A DNA stretch of 64,000 bases from Streptomyces piniterrae (GCF_005048155.1 NZ_SUMB01000003.1:744001-808000); one strand, 5' to 3'; counted from the stretch's first letter, positions 42,999 to 53,766 are shown. Numbers and translations: made by a program. The notes: a model not told the origin generated them from the letters alone.

Positions 42999-44312
42999 AT
43001 GAGTGCGAACGCAGCGGCGGCGGCGCCGAAGAAGAGCCGGGCCTCCGCCGCGTTCCAGGGCATGCAGAAGATGGGCCGCAGCCTCCAGCTCCCCATCGCC
43101 GTGCTGCCGGCCGCGGGCATCCTCAACCGGCTCGGCCAGCCGGATGTGTTCGGCGCGGAAGGGCTGGGCTGGGACGACGTCGCCAAGGTGTTCGCGGGCG
43201 CGGGCGGCGCGCTGCTGGATTCGGGGCTGGGTCTGCCGCTGCTGTTCTGCATCGGTGTCGCGATCGGCATGGCGAGGAAGTCGGACGGTTCGACGGCGCT
43301 GGCCGCGGTGGCCGGCTTCCTCGTCTACTACTCGGTGCTGCACCAGTTCCCGGTGGACTGCGAGTCGGGTCAGAAGTACACACAGGCGAGTGTGTGGGCC
43401 GGCGTGTGTGTGGTCCCGGACGGGACGGCGACGCCGGCGGAGTTCCAGAATCCGGGGGTTTTCGGCGGCATCGTCATGGGCCTCCTGTCGGCCTGGCTGT
43501 GGCAGCGCCTGCACCGGGTGAAGCTCGTCGACTGGCTGGGCTTCTTCAACGGCCGCCGGCTGGTGCCGATCGTCATGGCCTTCGTGGGTGTGGCGTTCGC
43601 CGTGGTCTGCGTGTGGATCTGGCCGCCGGTCGGTGACGCGCTGACGAGCTTCAGCAAGTGGCTGACCGACCTGGACTGGATCGGCTCCGGCCTCTTCGGC
43701 GTCGCCAACCGCGCACTGCTGGTCATCGGCCTGCACCAGTTCCTGAACACCTTCGTCTGGTTCCAGTTCGGCGACTACACCAAGCCGGACGGCACGGTGG
43801 TGCACGGTGACATCAACCGGTTCCTGGCCGGCGATCCGACGGCGGGTCAGTTCGAGACCGGGTTCTTCCCGATCATGATGTTCGCGCTGCCGGCCGCGGG
43901 CCTGGCGATCGCGCACTGCGCCAAGCCGCACCGCCGCAAGGAGGTGTCCGGGATGATGCTGTCGGTCGGGCTGACCTCGTTCGTGACCGGGGTGACCGAG
44001 CCGATCGAGTACTCGTTCCTGTTCATCGCGCCGCTGCTGTATGTGCTGCACGCGCTGCTGACGGGTGTGTCGATGGCGGTGAGCTGGGCGCTGGGGGTGC
44101 ACGACAGTTTCAGTTTCTCGGCCGGCCTGATCGACTACGTCATCAACTGGGGGCTGGCCACCAAACCCTGGCTGATCATTCCGATCGGTTTGTGTTTCGC
44201 CGCCGTCTACTACGCGCTCTTCCGATTCGCGATCACGAAATTCAATCTGGCGACTCCGGGCCGCGAGCCGGAAGAAGTCGGCGACGCGATGGAGCGGGAG
44301 AACATCAAGTAG
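42999..44312 (+). CDS. nagE1: PTS EIIC permease for N-acetylglucosamine, paralogue 1
   Basis: Membrane permease of 437 residues with about ten hydrophobic segments, related to the EIIC of GlcNAc/glucose transporters. Motifs include AFQGMQKMGRSLQLPIAVLP (9-residue core GRSLQLPIAVLP near the N terminus), PVNFFNGRRLVPIV-type loop VDWLGFFNGRRLVPIV and TEPIEYSFLFIAP. It lacks EIIA and EIIB domains, which are separate (nagF). ATG at 42999 follows GGAGGACAGGG. A paralogue follows 219 bases downstream. It carries a Cys-containing insertion (VDCESGQKYTQ) that nagE2 lacks. Confidence 0.92.
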   Translation: MSANAAAAAPKKSRASAAFQGMQKMGRSLQLPIAVLPAAGILNRLGQPDVFGAEGLGWDDVAKVFAGAGGALLDSGLGLPLLFCIGVAIGMARKSDGSTALAAVAGFLVYYSVLHQFPVDCESGQKYTQASVWAGVCVVPDGTATPAEFQNPGVFGGIVMGLLSAWLWQRLHRVKLVDWLGFFNGRRLVPIVMAFVGVAFAVVCVWIWPPVGDALTSFSKWLTDLDWIGSGLFGVANRALLVIGLHQFLNTFVWFQFGDYTKPDGTVVHGDINRFLAGDPTAGQFETGFFPIMMFALPAAGLAIAHCAKPHRRKEVSGMMLSVGLTSFVTGVTEPIEYSFLFIAPLLYVLHALLTGVSMAVSWALGVHDSFSFSAGLIDYVINWGLATKPWLIIPIGLCFAAVYYALFRFAITKFNLATPGREPEEVGDAMERENIK

Positions 44313-44395
44313 CGCCCCGTCTCACCCGCCCCCACCAGGCCTTTTGCCACGCATACACCAGCCCCCTGGTCCATGGATCAGGGGGCCGGTCGGCC

Positions 44396-44411
44396 TGTGG
44401 TCCAAACCACT
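44396..44411. promoter_or_regulatory. Upstream dre-like box of nagE2
   Basis: TGTGGTCCAAACCACT matches the dre consensus at 13 of 16 positions and has perfect GTGGT/ACCAC arms. It lies about 40 bases upstream of the probable -10 box. Confidence 0.65.
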
Positions 44412-44423
44412 TGGAACAATGGA

Positions 44424-44453
44424 TTCCTTTATGCCTCGGCTACGTGCTAAGAA
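44424..44453 (+). promoter_or_regulatory. Probable nagE2 promoter
   Basis: TTCCTT (44424-44429) and TAAGAA (44448-44453) are spaced by 18 bases and end where the paired dre boxes begin, so a bound repressor would cover the start site. The boxes are weak matches. Confidence 0.45.
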
Positions 44454-44483
44454 TGGTCTAAACCACTAGTGGTTTAGACCAAC
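44452..44483. promoter_or_regulatory. Two abutting dre boxes forming a 28-base perfect palindrome
   Basis: AATGGTCTAAACCACT (44452-44467) is directly followed by AGTGGTTTAGACCAAC (44468-44483). Each resembles the DasR box (14/16 and 13/16). Together, bases 44454-44481 read the same on both strands. They lie 48 bases upstream of nagE2. Confidence 0.85.
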
Positions 44484-44531
44484 AAGCGGGCCGTCCCCCT
44501 TCCGAGTGCCCGCCTCACCAGGAGGAATCCG

Positions 44532-45794
44532 ATGAGTTCGGCCACTGCCGCCGCCAAAGCGGCCCCCGCGAAGAAGCGGGGCTCCGGCCTGTTCCAGGGC
44601 CTGCAGAAGATCGGCCGCAGCCTCCAGCTGCCGATCGCCGTCCTGCCCGCCGCGGGCATCCTCAACCGCCTCGGCCAGCCGGACGTGTTCGGCAAGGACG
44701 GCCTGGGCTGGATCGATGTCAGCAAGGTCTTCGCCGCCGCCGGTGGCGCGGTCTTCGACAATCTGCCGCTGCTCTTCTGCATAGGCGTCGCCATCGGCTT
44801 CGCCAAGAAGGCCGACGGCTCCACGGCGCTGGCCGCCCTCGTCGGCTTCCTCGTCTACAGCAACGTCCTCAAGGCCTTCCCCGTCAAGGAAGGCCACTTC
44901 GACAAGGCGGCCGGCGAGTGGGTCGAGCCCGTCGTCAACAACCCCGGTGTCCTCGGCGGCATCATCATGGGCCTGCTCGCCGCGGTCCTGTGGCAGCGCT
45001 ACCACCGCAAGAAGCTGGTGGACTGGCTGGGCTTCTTCAACGGCCGCCGGCTCGTCCCGATCATCATGGCCTTCGTCGGCACCGGCGTGGGTGTGCTCTT
45101 CACCCTGGTCTGGGAGCCGATCGGCAGCGGCATCTCCAGCTTCGGCGAGTGGATGACCGGCCTCGGCGCCGGTGGCGCGGGTCTGTTCGGCCTGATCAAC
45201 CGTGCACTGATCCCCATCGGTATGCACCAGTTCGTGAACACCGTCTCCTGGTTCCAGCTCGGTGACTTCACCGACGCCGCCGGCAAGGTCGCGCACGGCG
45301 ACATCGGCCGCTTCTTCGCCGGCGACCCGTCCGCCGGACAGTTCATGTCGGGCTTCTTCCCGATCATGATGTTCGGCCTGCCGGCCGCCGCGCTGGCCAT
45401 CGCGCACTGCGCACGCCCCGAGCGCCGCAAGGCCGTCCTCGGCATGATGATCTCGCTCGCGCTGACCTCCTTCGTCTGCGGTATCACCGAGCCGATCGAG
45501 TTCTCGTTCATGTTCATCGCCCCGGTGCTGTACGCGATCCACGCGGTGCTGACCGCCCTCTCGATGGCCATCACCTGGGCCCTGGGCGTACACGACGGCT
45601 TCACGTTCTCCGCGGGCTTCATCGACTACGCGCTGAACTGGAACCTGGCCACCAAGCCGTGGATGATCATCCCGATCGGTCTGGCCTTCGCGGCGGTCTA
45701 CTACCTGCTCTTCCGCTTCGCGATCACCAAGTTCAACCTCCCCACCCCGGGCCGCGAGCCCGAGGAGGAGATCGAGGACCTGACGAAGGCGTAA
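44532..45794 (+). CDS. nagE2: PTS EIIC permease for N-acetylglucosamine, paralogue 2
   Basis: Membrane permease of 420 residues, very similar to the upstream nagE1 (shared GLQKIGRSLQLPIAVLP, VDWLGFFNGRRLVPII and TEPIEFSFMFIAP). In S. coelicolor NagE2 is the main GlcNAc permease, from memory. It imports GlcNAc as GlcNAc-6-P together with NagF, EI, HPr and EIIA encoded elsewhere. ATG at 44532 follows CCAGGAGGAA, a strong site. Three dre-like boxes precede it, so DasR repression relieved by GlcN-6-P is expected. Terminator after the stop. Confidence 0.94.
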   Translation: MSSATAAAKAAPAKKRGSGLFQGLQKIGRSLQLPIAVLPAAGILNRLGQPDVFGKDGLGWIDVSKVFAAAGGAVFDNLPLLFCIGVAIGFAKKADGSTALAALVGFLVYSNVLKAFPVKEGHFDKAAGEWVEPVVNNPGVLGGIIMGLLAAVLWQRYHRKKLVDWLGFFNGRRLVPIIMAFVGTGVGVLFTLVWEPIGSGISSFGEWMTGLGAGGAGLFGLINRALIPIGMHQFVNTVSWFQLGDFTDAAGKVAHGDIGRFFAGDPSAGQFMSGFFPIMMFGLPAAALAIAHCARPERRKAVLGMMISLALTSFVCGITEPIEFSFMFIAPVLYAIHAVLTALSMAITWALGVHDGFTFSAGFIDYALNWNLATKPWMIIPIGLAFAAVYYLLFRFAITKFNLPTPGREPEEEIEDLTKA

Positions 45795-45819
45795 GCCGGA
45801 CGGATCCCCGTACGCGCGA

Positions 45820-45853
45820 AGGGCCCCGGAACCTCCATCGGTTCCGGGGCCCT
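45820..45853. terminator. Terminator hairpin after nagE2
   Basis: AGGGCCCCGGAACC and GGTTCCGGGGCCCT pair perfectly (14 bp) around TCCATC. It serves both nagE2 and the convergent MBL hydrolase gene. Confidence 0.88.
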
Positions 45854-45910
45854 CCGTCGTACACCGGTCGTCATGCACCGCGCGTCATGCACCGCTCGTC
45901 ATGCGCGGTC

Positions 45911-46663
45911 TCAGATCTCGTACGACGCCCCCGCCTTGGCGACCTCCACCGGCCCGTCGTAGACCTTCTGCGCGTCCCGGAGACTGACGTCCGGGTCGGT
46001 CCAGGGCGGGATGTGGGTCAGCACCAGGCGGCCCGCACCGGCCCGGCGGGCGTGCTCGCCGGCTTCCCGGCCGTTGAGGTGCAGGTCGGGGATGTCTTCC
46101 TTGCCGTGGGTGAAGGACGCCTCGCACAGGAAGAAGTCGGTGCCGGCGGCCAGCGTGTCCAGCGCCTCGCAGGGCCCGGTGTCCCCGGAGTACGTCAGCG
46201 AGCTGCCCCCGTGCTCGATGCGGAAGCCGTAGGACTCCACCGGGTGGCTCACCAGTTCCGTACGGATCGTGAACGGCCCGATGGTGAAGGTGCCGGCCGT
46301 CAGCGTACGGAAGTCGAAGACCTCGCTCATCGCCCCGTCGTACGGCAGATCCGCGTGTGCGACGGTCAGCCGGCGCTCGGTCCCGGACGGCCCGTAGACG
46401 GGCATCGGCCCGCAGCGCCCGCCGTCCGGCCGGTAGTAGCGCACCACGAAGTAGCCGCACAGGTCGATGCAGTGGTCGGCGTGCAGATGGGAGAGGAGCA
46501 CGGCGTCCAGGTCGTAGAGACCGCTGTGCCGCTGCAGCTCGCCGAGGGCGCCGTTGCCCATGTCGATGAGCAGCCTGAAGCCGTCGGCCTCCAGGAGGTA
46601 GCTCGAGCAGGCCGATTCCGTGGAAGGGAAGGACCCGGAGCATCCGACGACGGTGAGCTTCAT
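45911..46663 (-). CDS. MBL-fold metallo-hydrolase
   Basis: Metal-dependent hydrolase of 250 residues with the MBL zinc motif HLHADH (59-64), a later His140 in LVSHP, Asp161 in YSGDTG and a C-terminal LTHIPPW. This is the RNase Z/beta-lactamase-like fold seen in phosphodiesterases and related enzymes. The substrate is not clear. The start is the ATG at 46663 behind GGAGG. It is conserved upstream of cysM in Streptomyces, from memory. Confidence 0.88.
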   Translation of the reverse strand: MKLTVVGCSGSFPSTESACSSYLLEADGFRLLIDMGNGALGELQRHSGLYDLDAVLLSHLHADHCIDLCGYFVVRYYRPDGGRCGPMPVYGPSGTERRLTVAHADLPYDGAMSEVFDFRTLTAGTFTIGPFTIRTELVSHPVESYGFRIEHGGSSLTYSGDTGPCEALDTLAAGTDFFLCEASFTHGKEDIPDLHLNGREAGEHARRAGAGRLVLTHIPPWTDPDVSLRDAQKVYDGPVEVAKAGASYEI

Positions 46664-46982
46664 GCGGGCGTGAACCTCCGTGGGCGGGGGCGGCGGTCTC
46701 GGCGGGTCCTGGCCGGCTGGGTGCGGTCTCGGGCCACGGCGGGGCCCCGGTGCTCTGTACGGTGCCCACGAGCGTAAGGCGCAAAAGGTCGTGTGGCTGC
46801 TCCAGCGGGGCGAGCTGTGGGCGGAATCACCAGTCCGGCTGTCGCCGGGCGCACAGCCGTGCGACAGCCGCGGCCCGCCCACGTCGGCGGCGCGCTGCCG
46901 AAACAATCCCGCCGCCGCGGTGTGGCACCACGACGGCGAGCATGTTCGGTGTCAGGCCGGACGGCCTACGGGGCGACGCTCC
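46664..46982. other. 319-base gap upstream of the MBL gene
   Basis: It lies between the cysM 3' end and the MBL gene start, both on the minus strand, so it should hold the MBL promoter. I see no convincing promoter hexamers, hairpin or gene in it. Confidence 0.5.
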
Positions 46983-48506
<1,524 letters not shown>

Positions 48507-48658
48507 TCACGTCGTGGTCAACCATGCGGTCATCGTATCGATTCCCGGTCCGGGTATTGGAACCTCGTCCCATGATGCGGACGGTTGGTGTACGCCAGTT
48601 GGGACGCGGCCGCCCGGGGCCGCACCGGAAAAGCGCGGCCTCTACGGAAATCCGCAGG

Positions 48659-49084
48659 TCAGGCGTACTCCGCCACCACCTCGACATCTTCCTCGGTCAC
48701 CACTCCGTCGACGATACGGAAGGAGCGGAACTGGAAGGGGCCGGCATCGTCCGTGTCGGCGGTGGACACCAGGACGTAGTGCGCGCCGGGCTCGTTCGCG
48801 TACGAGATGTCCGTACGGGACGGGTATGCCTCGGTGGCGGTGTGCGAGTGGTAGATGATCACCGGCTCCTCGTCCAGGTCGTCCATCTCGCGGTAGAGCC
48901 GGAGCAGGTCGGCGGAGTCGAATTCGTAGAACGTGGGCGAGCGGGCGGCGTTCAGCATCGGGATGAACCGCTCGGGGCGGCCGCTGCCGGCCGGGCCCGC
49001 GACCACGCCGCAGGCCTCGTCGGGGTGGTCCTTGCGGGAGTGCTCGACGATCTGGTCGTAGAGGGCCTTGGTGAGGGTCAGCAT
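48659..49084 (-). CDS. mec: JAMM/M67 metalloprotease (Mec-type, CysO processing)
   Basis: Zinc peptidase of 141 residues. The JAMM motif is complete: Glu23 in PDEACG, then HSH (79-81), seven residues, Ser89 and Asp92. Its mycobacterial relative Mec releases cysteine from CysO-Cys and trims the carrier. It lies 0.4 kb upstream of cysO in the same direction. No ribosome-binding site precedes the ATG at 49084, but a TATTCT box seven bases upstream suggests a leaderless mRNA. Confidence 0.9.
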   Translation of the reverse strand: MLTLTKALYDQIVEHSRKDHPDEACGVVAGPAGSGRPERFIPMLNAARSPTFYEFDSADLLRLYREMDDLDEEPVIIYHSHTATEAYPSRTDISYANEPGAHYVLVSTADTDDAGPFQFRSFRIVDGVVTEEDVEVVAEYA

Positions 49085-49103
49085 GCGGCCAAGAATAAGC
49101 AGA

Positions 49104-49140
49104 GGGCCCGTGCGTACCGAAAGGTGGTACGCACGGGCCC
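49104..49140. terminator. Terminator hairpin between the permease and JAMM genes
   Basis: GGGCCCGTGCGTACC and GGTACGCACGGGCCC pair perfectly (15 bp) around GAAAGGT. It ends the amino-acid permease transcript (minus strand) just upstream of the JAMM gene promoter. Confidence 0.88.
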
Positions 49141-49187
49141 GCATGCTGGACAGCCGGGCGTTGCGCCCGTCCTGCCGGAGCGGTGTC

Positions 49188-50642
49188 TCAGCCCTTCTTG
49201 CCCGCTGCGGGGGCGTCCTTCGGGGCCGACAGCGCCTTGGCGTCCCGCCGCTGGATGCAGAGGTAGCCCACGGCCAGGATGAGCGCCCACACGGGGGCCG
49301 CGTAGAGCGAGATCCGGGCATCCTTGTCGACGCCCATCATCACGATCACCATGCCGATGAAGGCCAGCGCGAAGATCGAGGTGTACGGGGCGCCGGGGGC
49401 CTTGAACTCGGACTGCGGCAGCTCACCGCGGTTCGCCTTGGCCCGGTAGCGCAGCTGGGAGGCGAGGATCACGATCCAGGCCCACATACCGGAGATGGTC
49501 GCGAACGAGACGACGTAGTTGAACGCCTCGCCCGGCCACTGGTAGTTGATGTAGACGCCGAACAGCATCATCGCGACCGAGACGCCGGTGCCCCAGGTGG
49601 GCAGGCCGTTCTTGCTGAGCTTGGTGAAGAACTTCGGGCCCTGCCCGTTGAGGGCGAGGTCGCGCAGCATCCGGCCGGTGGAGTACATACCGGAGTTCGC
49701 CGAGGACAGCGCGGCGGTCAGCACGACGAAGTTGACGATGCCGGCACCGGCCGGCAGGCCGATCTTCTGGAAGGCGGCGACGAAGGGGCTCACGCCCGGC
49801 TCGAAGACCGTCCAGCTGACGACGGACAGGATGATGATGAGCGCGCCGATGTAGAAGAGGCCGATCCGCCACGGCACGGTGTTGATGGCCTGGGGCAGGA
49901 CCTTCTTCGGGTTGGTCGCCTCGCCCGCGGTGACGCCGACGAGTTCGACGGCGAGGAAGGCGAACATCACGATCTGCAGCGTCAGCAGCGTGCCGCCGAT
50001 GCCCTTGGGGAAGAAGCCGCCGTGCGACCACAGGTTCGTGAAGGAGGCGGTGTCACCGGCGTCGGAGAAGCCGAGGGTGATCACGCCGAGGCCGATCAGG
50101 ATCATGCCGATGATCGCGGTGACCTTGACCATCGAGAACCAGAATTCCAGCTCACCGAAGATCTTCACGGAGATCAGGTTGATACCGAAGAGCGCACACG
50201 TGAAGACGAGTGCCGAGGCCCATTGCGGTATGCCCTTGTTCCAGTACTGCACATAGGTGGCCGCGGCGGTCACTTCCGTGATGCCGGTGACGACCCAGAA
50301 GAGCCAGTAGGTCCAGCCGGTCACAAAGCCGATGAACGGGCCCAGGAACTCCCGGCCGTACTCGGAGAAGGAGCCGGAGACGGGCCGGTACATGAGCAGT
50401 TCGCCCAGGGCCCGCATGATGAAGAAGATGACCAGACCGACGATGGCGTAGGCCAGGATGATGCTCGGACCGGCCATGGAGATGGCCTTTCCCGCCCCGA
50501 GAAACAGGCCCGTACCGATGGCGCCGCCAATGGCGATCATCTGGATCTGGCGGTTTCCCAGACCCCGCTGGTAGCCCTCTTCGGGAGCCGTGCCAGTGGC
50601 CTCGTTGCCGTCGTGTTGCTTGTCGACCTGCACAGAGGTCAT
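49188..50642 (-). CDS. Amino acid permease (APC superfamily)
   Basis: Integral membrane transporter of 484 residues with about 12 helices. It has the APC start RGLGNRQIQMIAIGGAIGTGLFLGAGKAI, given as NRQIQMIAIGGAIGTGLFLG, and GSFSEYGREFLGPFIGF. The pattern is closest to GABA/aromatic/asparagine-type permeases of the AAT group; the substrate cannot be read. The chosen start is the ATG at 50642 behind GGAGAAAGG; an ATG seven codons upstream is possible. It is monocistronic with a terminator after it. Confidence 0.88.
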   Translation of the reverse strand: MTSVQVDKQHDGNEATGTAPEEGYQRGLGNRQIQMIAIGGAIGTGLFLGAGKAISMAGPSIILAYAIVGLVIFFIMRALGELLMYRPVSGSFSEYGREFLGPFIGFVTGWTYWLFWVVTGITEVTAAATYVQYWNKGIPQWASALVFTCALFGINLISVKIFGELEFWFSMVKVTAIIGMILIGLGVITLGFSDAGDTASFTNLWSHGGFFPKGIGGTLLTLQIVMFAFLAVELVGVTAGEATNPKKVLPQAINTVPWRIGLFYIGALIIILSVVSWTVFEPGVSPFVAAFQKIGLPAGAGIVNFVVLTAALSSANSGMYSTGRMLRDLALNGQGPKFFTKLSKNGLPTWGTGVSVAMMLFGVYINYQWPGEAFNYVVSFATISGMWAWIVILASQLRYRAKANRGELPQSEFKAPGAPYTSIFALAFIGMVIVMMGVDKDARISLYAAPVWALILAVGYLCIQRRDAKALSAPKDAPAAGKKG

Positions 50643-50977
50643 GAGTGGTGCGCCTTTCTCCATTCCGACCCGGCCTGTCCGGGTCGGGTCCCGACCCCCC
50701 GGATGGAGTTCCTGCACGCCGACGGTCGGCCGGCTCAGCGCTCCCGCGGTGACAGGGGTGGCGTCACGCACGGCAGGTCGTGAAGATCTATCACGGCTGT
50801 TACGAGATCAACTACTGCCACCGTGAGGCAAACCACACGCAGATTAGGACAAAGGGCGCGCACGCCACCAAACCCCCTGGAGGTGGTGACGTGATCGTTA
50901 TCCGGATTTGAGGCTCCGCTGAGCGAACACGCCGACCGATCCGCACCATTTGCGGGCCGGTCGGCTGCTCGACCGGT
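50643..50977. promoter_or_regulatory. 335-base gap with the likely permease promoter
   Basis: Between the permease start and the DUF2017 gene 3' end, both minus strand. On the minus strand it carries TTGATC and a TAGATC-type box, and an upstream TAATCT, any of which could be the permease promoter. No gene or clear hairpin is seen. Confidence 0.4.
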
Positions 50978-51586
50978 TCAGTCCATCAGCGATTCGACGA
51001 GGGTTTCCTGGAGGCCGCCCAGCCACAGGTAGGCCATCACCATCGGCTTGCGCGGATCGGTGTCGGGCAGCCGGAGCAGCTCGCCGCCGTCCTCCTCGTC
51101 GGTGACCTCCAGACGGGTGCCGATGGCCAGCCTGAGGTCGTTGAGGGCGCCCAGCCACTGCCGGCACTCGTCGGGCTTCAGCCGCAGCACCGCGCCGCCC
51201 GGACCGCCGCCCTCCGACGAGACCGACAGCCCGTCCAGTGCGCGGACCAGCGCGAGGGCGTCGTCGCGCTTGCGGGCGCGCAGATCGTTCTCGGTGTAGC
51301 GGCGGAACTCGGCGGACGCGGCGCGGACGTCGTCGTCGGGGACGAGGTCGGGGCCGCCGTAGGCGTCCGGGAAGAGGCGGGCCAGGACCGGGTCGGCGGG
51401 CGGTTCGCTCGGACCGTCGTTGAAGACCGAGGCGAGCAGGTCCTCGGCCTCGCTGTCGCCGGGTTCCTCACCCGGCCCGATCAGCTCCAGGAGCTGCACG
51501 GCGAGGCTGCGCAGGATGGAGATCTCGACCTCGTCGAGGGGGACGGCGGCACCGCCGTCCGGCAGGGACTCGAAGTGGCCGGCCAT
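50978..51586 (-). CDS. DUF2017 protein, ClpS neighbour
   Basis: Cytoplasmic protein of 202 residues, largely helical and acidic (LDEVEISILRSLAVQLLELI, then EFRRYTENDLRARKRDDALA), ending with WLGGLQETLVESLMD. It fits DUF2017, which is almost always the gene after clpS. Function unknown; a role near Clp proteolysis is inferred from position. Its ATG overlaps the clpS stop by one base (TGATG), so the two are translationally coupled. Confidence 0.85.
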   Translation of the reverse strand: MAGHFESLPDGGAAVPLDEVEISILRSLAVQLLELIGPGEEPGDSEAEDLLASVFNDGPSEPPADPVLARLFPDAYGGPDLVPDDDVRAASAEFRRYTENDLRARKRDDALALVRALDGLSVSSEGGGPGGAVLRLKPDECRQWLGALNDLRLAIGTRLEVTDEEDGGELLRLPDTDPRKPMVMAYLWLGGLQETLVESLMD

Positions 51587-51945
51587 CAGCGGTCCTGCTG
51601 AAGGGTCGCCCAGAGGCCGTAGCCGTGCATGGCCTGCACGTCGCGCTCCATTTCCTCGCGGGTGCCGCTGGAGACGACCGCGCGGCCTTTGTGGTGAACG
51701 TCGAGCATCAGCTGGTGCGCCTTGTCCTTGGAGTAGCCGAAGTACGACTGGAAGACGTACGACACATAGCTCATGAGATTGACCGGGTCGTTGTGGACGA
51801 TCGTGACCCACGGGACGTCGGGTTCGGGGACCGCGAAGGGTGCCTCGCTCGACTCTGGACGCTCGATCTCCACCGGAACACTGAGGGTGCAGCGATGCGG
51901 TCGGAGGGTAATCGTGGGTGACGGGTGGGCGCTCACACGCCCCAT
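51586..51945 (-). CDS. clpS: ClpS adaptor of the Clp protease
   Basis: N-end-rule adaptor of about 119 residues. The core is complete: [19 protein letters not shown] (hydrophobic-pocket Asn-Asp), [19 protein letters not shown] and [18 protein letters not shown]. It delivers proteins with N-terminal large hydrophobic residues to ClpAP/ClpCP. The N terminus is uncertain: the ATG at 51945 gives [10 protein letters not shown], while shorter GTG starts are also in frame. It is followed by DUF2017. pncB diverges on the other side. Confidence 0.9.
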   Translation of the reverse strand: MGRVSAHPSPTITLRPHRCTLSVPVEIERPESSEAPFAVPEPDVPWVTIVHNDPVNLMSYVSYVFQSYFGYSKDKAHQLMLDVHHKGRAVVSSGTREEMERDVQAMHGYGLWATLQQDR

Positions 51946-52209
51946 GCTGCCACCCGGGGGCGGGCGGTGCACAAACGCCCCTCCTGCGGGAGCGTCGGCG
52001 AGCCGCGCGCCCCCTTGCGGGGAGGGGCTGTTGGGACGCCGGAGGTGCCCCTGACGGGGGAAATCGTCAAAGTGACGAGTAATGGGGGTAGCATCATCTT
52101 CATGCCGCATCTCCCGGGGGTCGTGTCGTCAGCGGCCACCGCCGCGGGCCCCGGCCCCGCACCGGGTGCCGATGCGGCTCGCATGGATCGAATCGCGAGG
52201 TATGCCGAA

Positions 52210-53550
52210 GTGAACGTTGCCGACCTACTGGGGCTGCCGGTGGCCGTGCCGTCGACCGCGCTCTTCACCGACCAGTACGAACTCACCATGCTGCAGGCCG
52301 CGTTGCGGTCCGGGACCGCGGACCGGCGTTCGGTCTTCGAGGTCTTCACCCGCCGGCTGCCCGAGGGCCGCCGCTACGGCGTGGTCGCCGGCACCGGACG
52401 GGTGCTGGACGCGGTGGAGAACTTCCGCTTCGACGAAACGATTCTGGGCTTTCTCCGCGAGCGCGGCATCCTCGACGAGCCGACCCTCGGCTGGCTGGCC
52501 GACTACCGCTTCCGCGGCGACATCTGGGGCTACCCGGAGGGCGAGGTCTACTTCCCCGGCTCCCCGATCATGCGCGTCGAGGGCACCTTCGCCGAGGCGG
52601 TCCTCCTGGAGACGGTGATCCTCTCGATCCTCAACCACGACTCGGCGGTGGCCGCGGCCGCCTCCCGGATGGCGGTGGCGGCGGGCGACCGGCCGCTGAT
52701 GGAGATGGGCGCCCGCCGCACCCACGAGCTGGCGGCGGTGGCCGCGGCCCGCTCCGCGTACGTCGGCGGCTTCCACCGCACGTCCGACCTGGCGGCCGGC
52801 TTCCGCTACAACATCCCCACCGTCGGCACCAGCGCGCACGCCTTCACCCTGCTGCACGACACCGAGCGGGACGCCTTCACCGCGCAGGTCGACACCCTCG
52901 GCAGCGGCACCACCCTGCTCGTGGACACCTTCGACGTCACCGAGGCGGTCCGTACCGCGGTGGAGGTGGCGGGCCCCGATCTCGGTGCCGTACGGATCGA
53001 CTCCGGCGATCTGCTGCTGGTCGCCCACCGGGTGCGCCAGCAGCTGGACGAGCTGGGCGCCACCAAGACCAAGATCGTCGTGACCAGCGATCTGGACGAG
53101 TACGCCATCGCGTCGCTCGCGGCCGCCCCGGTGGACGCGTACGGCGTCGGCACCCAGCTGGTGACCGGCAGCGGTCATCCGACCTGCTCGATGGTCTACA
53201 AGCTGGTCGCGCGCGCCGACAGCGGTGACGCCGATGATCCGGCCGCCCCGCTGCGGCCGGTCGCGAAGAAGTCGATGGGCGCCAAGTCGTCGGTGGGCGG
53301 CCGCAAGTGGGCGGCCCGGCGGCTGGACGCGGACGGTGTCGCGGAGGCCGAGGTGGTGGGCACCGGCCCGGTGCCCGAGGCGCTGGCCGGGCGGCAGCTG
53401 CTGGTGCCGCTGGTGCGCGGCGGCGAGGTGGTGGCCCGCGAGCCGCTGGACGCCGCCCGCGACCGGCACATCGCCGCCCGCGCCGGGCTGCCGCTCTCGG
53501 CGACCCAGCTCTCCCGCGGCGAGCCCGTACTGCCCACCGAGTACCTCTGA
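52210..53550 (+). CDS. pncB: Nicotinate phosphoribosyltransferase
   Basis: Preiss-Handler enzyme of about 446 residues that converts nicotinate and PRPP to nicotinate mononucleotide. It has the early STALFTDQYELTMLQAALRSG, HDSAVAAAASRM and TVGTSAHAFTLLHD, the phosphate-binding RIDSGDLL, and a C-terminal KKSMGAKSSVGGRKWAAR segment. The GTG at 52210 (GAGG upstream) puts the enzyme start where relatives begin; in-frame ATGs at 52183 and 52102 are less likely. pncA follows on the same strand, so the two recycle nicotinamide to NAD. Confidence 0.92.
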   Translation: MNVADLLGLPVAVPSTALFTDQYELTMLQAALRSGTADRRSVFEVFTRRLPEGRRYGVVAGTGRVLDAVENFRFDETILGFLRERGILDEPTLGWLADYRFRGDIWGYPEGEVYFPGSPIMRVEGTFAEAVLLETVILSILNHDSAVAAAASRMAVAAGDRPLMEMGARRTHELAAVAAARSAYVGGFHRTSDLAAGFRYNIPTVGTSAHAFTLLHDTERDAFTAQVDTLGSGTTLLVDTFDVTEAVRTAVEVAGPDLGAVRIDSGDLLLVAHRVRQQLDELGATKTKIVVTSDLDEYAIASLAAAPVDAYGVGTQLVTGSGHPTCSMVYKLVARADSGDADDPAAPLRPVAKKSMGAKSSVGGRKWAARRLDADGVAEAEVVGTGPVPEALAGRQLLVPLVRGGEVVAREPLDAARDRHIAARAGLPLSATQLSRGEPVLPTEYL

Positions 53551-53556
53551 GCCCCG

Positions 53557-53645
53557 GGAATACCGGCCCCCGACCCCCGCGTTGTGGCCCCGCAGGGGGC
53601 CCTCGCAACCCCTAGGGGTTCTGTTCGAACGCCCCTTAGGGGTCA
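53557..53645. repeat. Dispersed intergenic repeat, copy 2, after pncB
   Basis: Related along about 86 bases to 36971-37058. It shares CGCAGGGGGCCCTCGC and TCTGTTCGA, has CCCCTAGGGG at 53609-53618 and the variant CCCCTTAGGGG at 53632-53642, with the same spacing between them. Confidence 0.85.
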
Positions 53646-53766
53646 CCGGCCCCGAGCCCGGACCAGGCCCCGCCGAACCCCCTCCCGCAACGCCCGCGCA
53701 GTGGCTACCCTCGGTCACACCACCTCTGTGCGCCCCTCCCCCATTCCCAGCCGGAAGGCACGGACC

